41,354 nt of DNA from Planctomycetota bacterium (GTDB lineage: Bacteria; Planctomycetota; B15-G4), in the NCBI GenBank assembly GCA_029259745.1, contig JAJDEO010000022.1, forward strand, positions 1 to 41,354. Reading direction: 5' to 3'. Below the pieces are notes generated by a model. The model did not search any database and had not been told where the DNA came from. It saw only the letters and a list, made by a program, of their open reading frames with translations. Positions 1 to 8,312 of this stretch are shown here, one piece after another; the stretch's first letter is position 1, and the number at the start of each line of letters is the position of its first letter. Position numbers and translations under genes: made by a program.

Positions 1-1005
1 CCCGCGAGCGCGCTCTCGGGTGACGGGCTCGACATCACCGAACTCGTCGCCGCCGAAGATGACCGCTACGGCGCCGTCTTCGAACGCGAGCACTCGCAGT
101 ACTACGGGCTCACGAAGCCCTGGTCGCTCGAGCTCGACTTCTCGAACATCGACGCCGACGCCCTGCGCGATGCCAGCACGCTGCGCCTCGCGATCACGGG
201 CTGGTTCTGGTGGGCCGACGCGTCCGTGAACATGGCGGCCGCGCGCCACCCGACGATCTCGTTCGACGTCCCGACGCTGTGGGTGCCCGACGCGACGGCA
301 CCCGACGGCTGGCGCCCCACCGGCCCGCCGATCGGCTTCCCGGCCGGCAAGACGAAGACGCAGATGATCGACGTCACCGACGTGCTCGTGCGCGACGACC
401 CGCGCCTCAAGATCACGTCGACCCTCGCCCTTTCCTACGACGCCCTGCGCCTCGCGATCGACGACGACGACGCGCCGTACGTCGACACGCCGCTCGCGCC
501 GATCACGGCCGACGTCACGTGGCGCGGCTTCTCGAAGCCCTTCCGCGGCACCGAGGGCGGCCCCGAGATCTTCGACTGGGACGAGCTCGACGTCGCGCGC
601 TGGAACCAGCACCCGGGCACCTACACGCGCTACGGCGACGTCATTCCCGTGCTGAACGACGTCGACAACCAGACGGTGATCTTCGGCGCCGGCGACGTCG
701 TCTACGCGTCCTTCGACGCCACCGCGCTGCCCGAACTCCGCGACGGCTGGACCCGCAGCTACCTCGTCTACTTCAACGGCTGGGCCAAGGACCGCGACCC
801 CAACACGGTGGCCGCCGAACGCGTCGAGCCCCTGCCCTTCCACGGCATGGCGACGTACCCGCCCGAGCAGCCCTACCCGTCGTCACCGGCGATCGACGCC
901 TGGCGCGAGACGTACAACACGCGCCCCGCGCGCGTCCTGCGTCACAGTCACCCGGCCGTCGAGCAGGCCCTCCTCGACATCGCCGCCGGCGCGACGACGG
1001 ACTGA
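1..1005 (+). CDS. CRTAC1/ASPIC-UnbV-like protein, C-terminal part (5' truncated)
   Basis: The frame is open from the first base to a TGA at 1003-1005, so this is the last 334 codons of a gene that begins before the window. The visible part is soluble and acidic, rich in Asp and aromatic residues, with no membrane segment. The stretch around 770-850 encodes FNGWAKDRDPNT followed by VEPLPFHGM and a Tyr-Pro-rich segment; I associate this with the C-terminal end of CRTAC1-type (VCBS plus ASPIC/UnbV) or related TPR proteins in Planctomycetota. The N-terminal repeats that would settle the family are outside the window. It converges on the next gene with only 7 bases between the two stop codons. Coding frame: high confidence. 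Family: moderate. Confidence 0.75.
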   Translation, partial: PASALSGDGLDITELVAAEDDRYGAVFEREHSQYYGLTKPWSLELDFSNIDADALRDASTLRLAITGWFWWADASVNMAAARHPTISFDVPTLWVPDATAPDGWRPTGPPIGFPAGKTKTQMIDVTDVLVRDDPRLKITSTLALSYDALRLAIDDDDAPYVDTPLAPITADVTWRGFSKPFRGTEGGPEIFDWDELDVARWNQHPGTYTRYGDVIPVLNDVDNQTVIFGAGDVVYASFDATALPELRDGWTRSYLVYFNGWAKDRDPNTVAAERVEPLPFHGMATYPPEQPYPSSPAIDAWRETYNTRPARVLRHSHPAVEQALLDIAAGATTD

Positions 1006-1012
1006 CGCGCGG

Positions 1013-1945
1013 TCATCCCCCGCCGAGCTTCGGCGGGCGCTTGCCCTTCTCCGCGTTGCCCGTGCTGTTCACGGCCTTCTTCGGGTTCTGCTTGTTGAAG
1101 GCCTTGCGCGAGCTGATGTCGTTGGGCCCTCGGCCCCGCACCGCCTCGAAGTCACCCGGGTTCTTGAGACCGATATGCGTCTTGCGCGGGTCCGTCGAAA
1201 CGCGCCCCTGATCATCGAACGTCGGTCGGTCCTTGGGGCTGCCTCCCGCCGGTACGCGCCCTTCCTTGTGCGCGTGGGAGTTGTTCCCGGGCTTGTAGAC
1301 CCCAGCCTGCTTGTCGCCGTAGCGATCGACGCGCGCCTGAGATCCATCGTGCCAGCGGTACTTGGCGTTCCTGCCCGTGTCCTTGACCTTCTCGAAGCCC
1401 TTCGCCTGGAGGATGCGCTCGACCTGCCGTGGGGACTTGCCCTTGAACGGCGGGAGGGTCGACGTGAAGGCGGGGTCGGCCCGCTCGAACGCCGCCTTGA
1501 GCTGCGGCGGCTTGCGCGGCGGTTCGCTCCCGCGGCGTGCTGGCGGCTTCGGCGGGGGCGGCGGACCCTTCTTGGCCGTCAGCGGAGGTGACGCCTTCTT
1601 CGGGATCGGCGAGACCTTCGGGATCGGCTTCGGGATCGGTCGCGTCGGGGACACGGCACGTGTCGGCCAGACGCGGCGCGGCGGCATCACAGCCGGGGCC
1701 GGACGTACGGGATTCGGCGCGACGACGGGACGTCGGGGCGCAGGCGCCGCGGCGCGAACGGGAGCAGGAGCAGGAGTCGGTGCTGCGCGCGTCACGCGTG
1801 GCGCGCTTGGCGTGGCCGTCGGCACCCGGGTGGGCGTGCTCGTGCGCGTGAAGCTCCACCCCCTGCTGCGCTGCGCGTCGGCATCCCCAGCCGCGAACGC
1901 GAGAAGCACGGCAACGAGTGCGATAAGTCGACAGGGAGATGACAT
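1013..1945 (-). CDS. secreted proline-rich protein with possible toxin-like C-terminal domain
   Basis: 310 residues from an ATG at 1945, preceded by a good GGAGAG ribosome site; the frame is open further upstream but that part has no plausible start and lies under the neighbouring gene. Residues 1-25 form a signal peptide ending in ADAQ. Residues 30-165 are low-complexity Pro/Ala/Thr/Lys, with PIPKPIPK-type repeats and a run of prolines, like a cell-wall or periplasm-spanning linker. Residues 170-310 form a compact polar domain: a short helical part (KSPRQVERILQAKGF), then YRWHDGS, RVDRYGD, a HAHKE motif and a THIGL segment. A linker followed by a small, His-rich basic domain resembles C-terminal modules of polymorphic toxins, but I cannot name a family. 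Last gene of a four-gene minus-strand run; no immunity-like gene follows. Confidence 0.75.
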   Translation of the reverse strand: MSSPCRLIALVAVLLAFAAGDADAQRSRGWSFTRTSTPTRVPTATPSAPRVTRAAPTPAPAPVRAAAPAPRRPVVAPNPVRPAPAVMPPRRVWPTRAVSPTRPIPKPIPKVSPIPKKASPPLTAKKGPPPPPKPPARRGSEPPRKPPQLKAAFERADPAFTSTLPPFKGKSPRQVERILQAKGFEKVKDTGRNAKYRWHDGSQARVDRYGDKQAGVYKPGNNSHAHKEGRVPAGGSPKDRPTFDDQGRVSTDPRKTHIGLKNPGDFEAVRGRGPNDISSRKAFNKQNPKKAVNSTGNAEKGKRPPKLGGG

Positions 1946-1977
1946 CCGAACTCTCCGGTGCTGGGTGAACGGGTGCG

Positions 1978-4362
1978 TCAGGCGAACGTCCCGTCGGTGA
2001 TGAACGTGAAGTATGTCACAACAAGCAGAAGCCCGATGAACACGACCTCGATGCCGAGGACCGGCGTTCGGTTCTTTGCCATCGTTTGGGCTGTGAACCC
2101 GGTGATTACGCACGACACAACCGTCATGGTGAAAACCACGAAGAAGTCGACGTCGCCAAACGCTGCACGTTCTGCGAAGAAGGCGACGACGCTCTCCACA
2201 AACTCGAATCCGGCGCCGATCTTGAAGGCCTGCATCCCCGTGGCGCCCGTCTGACGTACGTACCAAATCGCAAAGGCCCCGCCGAGCGACAGCCACACGC
2301 CGAGCATGTTGAGCAGCCTCCCAAACTTGGGGTACTGCGCCATGAACGCTTCGAGCTGAACTCGCGACTCTTCTTCGAACCGGCGCTGTGCCGCCGGGCC
2401 ATGCTTGCTCTCGATCCACTTTCCCACGCCCCAAGATCCCAGCTCCCAGACGAAGCCGTTGACGGTGACGAGCACCCCCGCCGCCCAGGCGTTGTCGAGC
2501 CGTGGAAGGCCCGCCGTCGTGAACGCGTACGCGTCGTCAGTCGGGACAACCTCGGCAGCGACGATGACGGGCGGCGGCGTCAGCCGGAGACGCTCGCGGT
2601 CGACGTCGTAGACGCCAGCGGCCACGAGGTACGCCAACGCGTCACGCGCGACGACGGCATCGTCGGACGGGTCGAAAGACACGAGCCACGCGTCGAGATG
2701 ACTTGCGAAGGCCGACGTGTACAGCCCGCGGTCGTCATCGTCGACTACGAAGCCCGTTTCGTGTTGCAGAGCTTCGACGTACCAGGCGACACCCTGCGTC
2801 GTGGCGGCGCTCCAAGTCTCATCGACGACGAGCCCGGGAACGTCGAACACTGTCGCGACGATGCGCTCGAGCGCCGCGATGTGGTGCCCGATGAACAGCG
2901 TGCGCGCGGCCTCGGCCCACTTCGGGGCATCACGCGTGTCGTAGATCCCCGAAGCCGTGAGACGCTCGAGCGCCGGCGCGACCTCGAGGAGAACCGCGAC
3001 GAGTGGCTCGTCGACAGCGCTCCGCGCGAGCCCCGCAACGTGCGCGGCGAACGCGCTCGTGAAGAGGCCGTCGATCGGGCCGGTCCACGCGACGGCGGGG
3101 TGACGCTGGGCATCTTCGAGCAAGGCGCTGATCGCCAGCCCCGTCGACGCGTCGAACGCGGCCCCGACCTCCAAGCCCGGCACGGCGTAGCCGGCGGCTA
3201 TCACCAGCCGCTGGACGTCGAGCAGCGCGATCCAGTCGAAGGCATCGGCCACTACGCCGCGGACGTCGTCCTCGACGACGACGAGTGAGTCGAGCAGATA
3301 GGCGGTGTGCAGACGTTGCAGCCGGCGCGGATCGTCGCGCTCCGTCTCGGCGACGATCTCCCACGTGCGCAACCGCGCCTCATCGAACGCCCCACCGAGG
3401 GCGTAGCGCCCGGGCGGCTCAGCCCCTGCCCAGACGCCGTCGTAGTCAGCATCGCCATGGAGGTCAGCCAGCACATAGGCCAGGGCCTCGACATCCTCGA
3501 CGTCCCACTCGCCGTCCGAGTAGCGCCCCGTGACGGTCGCGATCAGGCGTTCGAGCGTGGTCGCGTGGTCCTCGGGGAAGTAGACGCCCTCGGCACGCAG
3601 GCTCCAGAGACATCGGAGGAAGTCGTCGACCTCAGCGACATGGTCGAGCTCGCTCGCGTCGTACGCCTCGAACCACGACTCGATGAGATCAATGAGGTGA
3701 ATGAAGAGCTCGGGCGTCAACTCGCCGTCGGGCGGCGCAACGCCTGCCGCGGCAATGCCCCACGACGGCTCGGCGACGAGAGCGCGGATCGCGATTCGAA
3801 CTCCCGCGTCCGTCTCGTACGTCCACTCGCCGTCAGCGTCGGCCAGGCCGGCGGCGAGGTCGTGTCGGTCGAGGATGAAGCGTTCCACCAACGCGCAGCG
3901 CTGATCGAGCGACCTCTCCGAGAGCGAAGCCGGCGGTGGCGCGAGCGCGGCGCGGTCCTCGAGGATGGCGAGTGTTCCGCGCAACCAGTGCGCAGCCACG
4001 TCGAAGCCCTCGTCTTCGTAGGCCTGAGCGCCAGCCATCAATACGTCGGCGACGCCGTCGGGATCGTCGATGTGCAGGCGCTCGACGCGATCGAGCTCGA
4101 GCTCGAGGCGCTGTTCGTGTCCGTCGAGCGACCCACGGACGCGCTCGAGGGCGCTTTCCAAAATCTCGTGCGTGGTCGTGTCGATCAGCCCGAGTTCGCT
4201 CGACGACTCGAGTTGCGTCTGGAGCACGACGATGCGTTCACGCGTCGCATCGACGTCGCTCCAGCGCTCGACGAGCCGGTCGACATCGACGTCCTGCGCG
4301 CGCGTCGCCGCAGCCAGTCCGAGCAAGCTGACGAGCACGCAGAGAGCGCGCGCGAAGGTCAC
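1978..4362 (-). CDS. large exported protein with C-terminal membrane segments, function unknown
   Basis: 794 residues. The GTG start at 4362 overlaps the upstream stop (GTGA), which supports translational coupling. A signal peptide covers about residues 1-22 (ALCVLVSLLGLAAATRAQ). Residues 25-140 are helical and probably coiled coil. Residues 140-620 are acidic, alpha-helical, and rich in Asp/Ala/Val with recurring units of about 80-100 residues (for example SAFAAHVAGLARS and SAFASHLDAWLVS), suggesting a degenerate helical repeat. The C-terminal 170 residues carry about four hydrophobic segments (near 628-650, 683-702, 738-758 and 768-790). So a large extracytoplasmic helical region is anchored by a C-terminal membrane bundle. 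I do not recognise the family. Its operon partners are two coiled-coil lipoproteins and a secreted proline-rich protein, pointing to an envelope complex. Confidence 0.8.
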   Translation of the reverse strand: MTFARALCVLVSLLGLAAATRAQDVDVDRLVERWSDVDATRERIVVLQTQLESSSELGLIDTTTHEILESALERVRGSLDGHEQRLELELDRVERLHIDDPDGVADVLMAGAQAYEDEGFDVAAHWLRGTLAILEDRAALAPPPASLSERSLDQRCALVERFILDRHDLAAGLADADGEWTYETDAGVRIAIRALVAEPSWGIAAAGVAPPDGELTPELFIHLIDLIESWFEAYDASELDHVAEVDDFLRCLWSLRAEGVYFPEDHATTLERLIATVTGRYSDGEWDVEDVEALAYVLADLHGDADYDGVWAGAEPPGRYALGGAFDEARLRTWEIVAETERDDPRRLQRLHTAYLLDSLVVVEDDVRGVVADAFDWIALLDVQRLVIAAGYAVPGLEVGAAFDASTGLAISALLEDAQRHPAVAWTGPIDGLFTSAFAAHVAGLARSAVDEPLVAVLLEVAPALERLTASGIYDTRDAPKWAEAARTLFIGHHIAALERIVATVFDVPGLVVDETWSAATTQGVAWYVEALQHETGFVVDDDDRGLYTSAFASHLDAWLVSFDPSDDAVVARDALAYLVAAGVYDVDRERLRLTPPPVIVAAEVVPTDDAYAFTTAGLPRLDNAWAAGVLVTVNGFVWELGSWGVGKWIESKHGPAAQRRFEEESRVQLEAFMAQYPKFGRLLNMLGVWLSLGGAFAIWYVRQTGATGMQAFKIGAGFEFVESVVAFFAERAAFGDVDFFVVFTMTVVSCVITGFTAQTMAKNRTPVLGIEVVFIGLLLVVTYFTFITDGTFA

Positions 4363-4850
4363 CGCCCGGTCTCGAGGAACTGGACGGCCGTGACGTGGGC
4401 GAGCTGGCTGATCGTCGTGCGCAAGACGTGGATCTCGCGCTCGACCCGGAGCGTCTCCTCGACCAGCTCGGCCGACGGGATCTCCCCGGCCTCGGCCGTC
4501 AACCGCTGCACGTCGTTCTCGAGCCCATTGAGATCACTTCGTGCGACAGCGAGATCGTCGACGACTCCGGCCTCAGCCACGCGCGCCTTGCCGACCGAGA
4601 TTTCCATCGCCTCGAGCCGAGCGTCGAGCGCTGACAGCGAGACGCGATGACCCGCCAGTTGCTCGGCGAGGTCGTCGCGCGTGGCCTCACGCGCACCGAG
4701 GCGCGCACGCTCGTCGGCGAGGTGTGCGTCGAGACGGTCGCGTCCCCAGAGCAGATCACCCCAACTCACGCGTGACGGATCGGTTTCGTTCGTGGTCGTG
4801 CACGCAGCGAGGAACACCGCCGCGCACACACTGAAGGCGAGGCGTTTCAC
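4359..4850 (-). CDS. coiled-coil lipoprotein, function unknown
   Basis: 163 residues from a GTG at 4850, one base after the TGA of the upstream gene (TGA-G-GTG). The frame stays open to 4874, but the GTG at 4850 puts the signal peptide at the N-terminus. The signal sequence VKRLAFSVCAAVFLAAC ends in a clean lipobox (LAAC, Cys17), so the protein is probably a lipidated outer- or inner-membrane anchor. The remainder is almost wholly charged heptad-like helix (residues about 30-155) with no enzymatic motif. Its last bases overlap the start of the next gene. Periplasmic coiled-coil lipoproteins of this size often act as tethers or adaptors; that role is inference. Confidence 0.75.
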   Translation of the reverse strand: MKRLAFSVCAAVFLAACTTTNETDPSRVSWGDLLWGRDRLDAHLADERARLGAREATRDDLAEQLAGHRVSLSALDARLEAMEISVGKARVAEAGVVDDLAVARSDLNGLENDVQRLTAEAGEIPSAELVEETLRVEREIHVLRTTISQLAHVTAVQFLETGR

Positions 4851-4851
4851 C

Positions 4852-5607
4852 TCAGCCCCCCGCGAGGAGACCACGTTGGACGACGAGGTCGACCTCGTGG
4901 TCGGTGATCGTCGTCAACTCGACCTGCATGCGATCGCGACGCACGGCGAGGAGGTCGCGACGTGTGGTGAGCTCGGTGCTCGTCGGGTGCTGCATGACAA
5001 GATCAGACGCGTAGGCGATCTCCGCACGGAGCGTCTCGATGTTCTCCTCAGCTCGGCGCTTCGCGATGCGCGCCGCGGCGACATCCGCGTCGACGCCGCG
5101 GAGCGCGAGCGTCTTCTTGCTCGTCGACCAGTCGATCTCGCCCTTCGTGTTCGTTGCGGATGCGAGCTCGGTGCGACGCGTCTGGATGTTGCGCCCGACC
5201 GTCTCGATCTGCGACTCGAGCTGAACGATCTCGGCATCGACGCGCGCGATCGCAGCATCGAGAGCCGCCACGTCGTTCGCATAGCTACCGCGTCGGTCGG
5301 CGACCTCTTCACCCATTGCACGCCCCGCAAGGCCACCGAGCCCGCCGCCAACGATGGCGCCCAGCGCGGCGCCTTGTGCGTCGGTGAACTTGTCGCTGTC
5401 GTCCGCTGCCTGCTTCCCGAGCACGCCGCCGATCACCGCGCCGGTGGCAGCACCACCGACAGTCCCTTGCTGAACGTCTTGCTGTTGCGCACTCGCGACC
5501 GTCGGAGCCTGGCCGGACGCAAGCTGCTGGAACTGACCCATCTGGTTCGCGGTGCAACCCCACGACACCGTCGCAAAGACGGCCAACACAAAGACTCGAC
5601 TACGCAT
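4852..5607 (-). CDS. glycine-zipper lipoprotein with coiled-coil tail
   Basis: 251 residues from an ATG at 5607. The signal peptide (MRSRVFVLAVFATVSWGC) ends in Cys18, but the lipobox is atypical (S-W-G-C, with Trp at -2). Two glycine-zipper helices follow, at about residues 48-64 (GTVGGAATGAVIGGVLG) and 80-98 (ALGAIVGGGLGGLAGRAMG), resembling SlyB/OmpA-type glycine-zipper proteins that pack into membranes. Residues 108-250 are a long charged helical region, probably coiled coil. It is the first gene of the four-gene run and lies 56 bases downstream of modC on the same strand, so it may have its own promoter or be read through from modABC. Function unknown; an envelope structural role is inferred. 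Confidence 0.8.
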   Translation of the reverse strand: MRSRVFVLAVFATVSWGCTANQMGQFQQLASGQAPTVASAQQQDVQQGTVGGAATGAVIGGVLGKQAADDSDKFTDAQGAALGAIVGGGLGGLAGRAMGEEVADRRGSYANDVAALDAAIARVDAEIVQLESQIETVGRNIQTRRTELASATNTKGEIDWSTSKKTLALRGVDADVAAARIAKRRAEENIETLRAEIAYASDLVMQHPTSTELTTRRDLLAVRRDRMQVELTTITDHEVDLVVQRGLLAGG

Positions 5608-5663
5608 CACACGCCCCCACGGAGATCGGAAGCCGGAGAATAACCGATTTGATCGGACGCGTG

Positions 5664-6746
5664 TCACCGCCGCTCGCTGAGGTGATGGCAGGCGGTCGTC
5701 TTGATCAGGGCGACGAGGGGTTCGCCGAGGCGCAGGTCGAGTTCGGCGACGGCGCCGGCCGTGACGCGGACGCGGATCGGAGTCGCGCCGAGCTCGAGGC
5801 CGACGAGGACTTCGCGGTCGATGGCGTCGAGCGACGTGACGGTGGCCGCGAGGGTGTTGCGGGCCGAGGTCGCGTCGGGGGCGCGGCGGCAGAGGATGAC
5901 GTCCTCGGCGTAGACGCCGATGTCGACGAGCGTGTCGACGGGAGCCGCGCAGAACGGGCTCGCGAGGCGCAGGCCGGCGCCGAGGTCGAGGTGCGTGATG
6001 CCGGCGCGTTCGTCGTGCTCGACGACGCGCAGGCGCAGCAGGTTGTCGACGCCGACGAGCTTGGCCACGCCGACGTCGCGCGGACGGGAGAGGACGTCGA
6101 TCGGCGGCCCTTGGGCGACGAGCTTGCCGTCGTCGAGCACGAGACAATCGTCGGCAAGCGCGAGCAACTCCGAGGCGCGGTGCGTGACGAACAGCATCGG
6201 AACGCCGAGCGTCGTCTTGGCCTCGAGCAGCAGCGCGAGGACTTCGCGCGCGAGTTCGCCGTCGAGCGCCGAGACGGGCTCGTCGAGCAGCAGCATGCGC
6301 GGTTCACTCAGCAGCGCGCGGCCGAGCGCGACACGCTGCTGCTCGCCGCCCGACAACACCGCCGCATTGCGATCAAGCAGCGGCTCGAGGCGCAGCACAT
6401 CGACGATCTGCCGACCGCGGTCGCTCGTCAGCGCGGCGTCGGCACCTGGTGCGTAGGTGAGGTTTCCGCGTGTGGTCAAGTGCGGGAAGAGCAACGGATC
6501 CTGGGTGACGAGTGCGAGGCCGCGCTTGTCGGGCGGCAGCCAGACACCGCCCGGACGATCGGCAAGCGTCACGCCGTCGACGTTCACCCTCGCGACAGGG
6601 CTGCGCACGACTCCCGCAATCGCCGACAGCAGCGTCGACTTGCCGCTTCCCGAACGACCGAACACGCCCACCACCGGGCCGCTCGATTCGAACGACACGT
6701 CGAGCGTGAAGCCTCCGAAGCGATGGGTGACGTCGGCCGTGATCAT
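5664..6746 (-). CDS. modC: molybdate ABC transporter ATP-binding protein ModC
   Basis: 360 residues. The ATG at 6746 overlaps the modB stop (ATGA); the frame is open further upstream but only as shadow of modB. Walker A is GRSGSGKST (residues 30-38), the Q-loop is LVTQDPLLFPHL, the ABC signature LSGGEQQ starts at 131, Walker B is MLLLDEP (151-157) and the switch His is 189. The insertion LPPDKRGLALVTQ after Walker A is typical of ModC/CysA-like ATPases. The C-terminal ~70 residues match a molybdate-binding TOBE-like domain, ending in VALIKTTACHHL. It energises uptake of molybdate, or possibly tungstate, at the cytoplasmic face. All three Mod genes overlap by four bases. Confidence 0.95.
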   Translation of the reverse strand: MITADVTHRFGGFTLDVSFESSGPVVGVFGRSGSGKSTLLSAIAGVVRSPVARVNVDGVTLADRPGGVWLPPDKRGLALVTQDPLLFPHLTTRGNLTYAPGADAALTSDRGRQIVDVLRLEPLLDRNAAVLSGGEQQRVALGRALLSEPRMLLLDEPVSALDGELAREVLALLLEAKTTLGVPMLFVTHRASELLALADDCLVLDDGKLVAQGPPIDVLSRPRDVGVAKLVGVDNLLRLRVVEHDERAGITHLDLGAGLRLASPFCAAPVDTLVDIGVYAEDVILCRRAPDATSARNTLAATVTSLDAIDREVLVGLELGATPIRVRVTAGAVAELDLRLGEPLVALIKTTACHHLSERR

Positions 6747-7429
6747 CGCGCGCCCCTGCGTCGACGTTGCCAGACACTGCAGGCGGCCGCGCCGAGCAAC
6801 GCCGCGAACGACAACGCCACCGACATCACGACGAGCCGCGTCACGGCCGCATCTTGCCCTGGCTTGTTCAGCAGCGCGGCGACGGCGAGCGGGATCTGGC
6901 GCGTCTGGCCTTCCACGTTCGCAGCCAGCACCATCGTGGCGCCGTACTCCCCGAGCGCACGCGCGAACGCGAGCACGGCCCCCGTGAGCACACCCGGCAA
7001 GGCCAGCGGCAGGGTGACGCGCAGGAACGTCGAGCTGCGCCCCCGCCCGAGCGAACGCGACACGACCTCGAGCCGTTCGTCGACACCGAGTACCGCGAGT
7101 CGCACGCTCTCGACGAGCAACGGAAACCCGACGACGGCCGCCGCGACGACGCACGCGGTCGTCGAGTACGAGAGATGCGTTCCGGTCAGCTCGTGCCACG
7201 CGCGCCCGAGCCACGTCTGACGACCGAGCGCCTCGAGCAGCACGTAACCCGTAACGATCGGCGGCAGCACCAAAGGCAGCATGACGACGCCCTGTACGAC
7301 GAAACGCAGCGGCGAGCGCCAGCGCGCGAGCAGCCAGCCGGTCAGCACGCCGGGCACGATCGACACGACGACCACGAGCGCGGCGATGCGCAGTGAAAGC
7401 AAGACGACGCCGATCTCCGCGTTCGTCAT
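6743..7429 (-). CDS. modB: molybdate ABC transporter permease ModB
   Basis: 228 residues with five to six membrane helices. The hallmark MLPLVLPPIVTGYVLL lies near residues 49-64, and the EAA loop (VSRSLGRGRSSTFLRVTLPLALPG), which docks on ModC, near residues 123-146. FARALGEYGATMVLAAN follows, as in ModB/CysT permeases. The start ATG at 7429 overlaps the modA stop, and its own stop overlaps the modC start, so expression is tightly coupled. It forms the homodimeric channel for molybdate oxyanion across the inner membrane. Length is normal for the family. Confidence 0.95.
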   Translation of the reverse strand: MTNAEIGVVLLSLRIAALVVVVSIVPGVLTGWLLARWRSPLRFVVQGVVMLPLVLPPIVTGYVLLEALGRQTWLGRAWHELTGTHLSYSTTACVVAAAVVGFPLLVESVRLAVLGVDERLEVVSRSLGRGRSSTFLRVTLPLALPGVLTGAVLAFARALGEYGATMVLAANVEGQTRQIPLAVAALLNKPGQDAAVTRLVVMSVALSFAALLGAAACSVWQRRRRGAR

Positions 7430-8172
7430 GGGTGTCCCACTCCGAAACCGGCCTCGCGCAGGATCGCGCGCGCCGGCACGGCGCTCCAGGTGGCGAGGAG
7501 CTCGACGCCCTCGGCCGTCAGCGCGAGCCCGACGATCTCGACCGGCGCGTGCGTGGTCGGGTCGAGCTCGAAGAGCACGACGACGCGGTCGCTCGCGAGG
7601 GCGTCGGTGCGATAGACGAAGCCGGCGTCGACGTGCCCGCCGGCGACGGCCGCCAGCACGCCGCGCACGTCGGCCTGACCGACGAGGCGCGGGCGCAGGG
7701 CCGCGAGGTCGCCCGTGGCTGCGAGGCTCTGGCGCACGTACTCGCCCGCCGGGACGCCCTCGTCGGCAATCGCCACGCGGGCGTCGGGCGGAAGCGCGGC
7801 CGCGAGGTCGCCCGGAAGGACGCCGACGAGCGCGCTGTCGGTAGCGGCGATGCAGACGAGCCGGTTGCGCGCGAGGACCCGCGGTTCACCCGCGGCCCAC
7901 CCGGCGCCCGCGACCACGTCGACCCAGTGATTGCTCGCCGACACGAAGACATCCGCCGGCGCCCCCTCGAGAATCTGCCGCGCCAGTGCACTCGACGCGC
8001 CGACAGCCACGCGCCCCTCGCCCCCGACGAGCTTCTCGGCTACGTCCGTCAGGCTCGCCGCGGCATAGACGACCAGCCCGTCCTCGTCGCCGGAACCGCA
8101 GCTCGCGAGCAGCAACGCCGCCCAGACGGCGATCTGTCGCGCGATGTCACTCGTCGTGCCATGTCTCGCCAC
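7426..8172 (-). CDS. modA: molybdate ABC transporter substrate-binding lipoprotein ModA
   Basis: About 248 residues from a GTG at 8172, which has GAGGAG about 11 bases upstream and puts the signal peptide near the N-terminus; an upstream in-frame start at 8277 would give 283 residues with an implausible leader. The signal peptide ends in lipobox LASC (Cys25), so this ModA is probably lipidated and membrane-tethered rather than free periplasmic. Family motifs are clear: VVYAAASLTDV, GASSALARQI, GAPADVFVSA, and a C-terminal half with GHVDAGFVYRTDAL. It binds molybdate and delivers it to ModB. The 140-base gap to the divergent acyltransferase must hold its promoter; I see no Moco riboswitch or ModE-like site. 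Confidence 0.9.
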   Translation of the reverse strand: MARHGTTSDIARQIAVWAALLLASCGSGDEDGLVVYAAASLTDVAEKLVGGEGRVAVGASSALARQILEGAPADVFVSASNHWVDVVAGAGWAAGEPRVLARNRLVCIAATDSALVGVLPGDLAAALPPDARVAIADEGVPAGEYVRQSLAATGDLAALRPRLVGQADVRGVLAAVAGGHVDAGFVYRTDALASDRVVVLFELDPTTHAPVEIVGLALTAEGVELLATWSAVPARAILREAGFGVGHP

Positions 8173-8312
8173 GTGCCACCGAACTCCTCGATCTTCTTGC
8201 GAGTCGATCGTCGCACAACCCCATTGCGCCGGGATAGTCTTCGGTGCTGCGTGCCCCAGCTGCCGATGAGGGGCCACCGAGATCTCCGTCTCCCGCCCCC
8301 CGTCGCTCGCCT

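Noticed and set aside
210..1211. 333-codon plus-strand frame overlapping the first gene
   Set aside because: Arg-rich shadow composition; the overlapping frame has real family motifs.
7400..8312. Moco riboswitch or ModE site upstream of modA
   Set aside because: Looked for in the 140-base divergent gap; no conserved box or clear palindrome was found.
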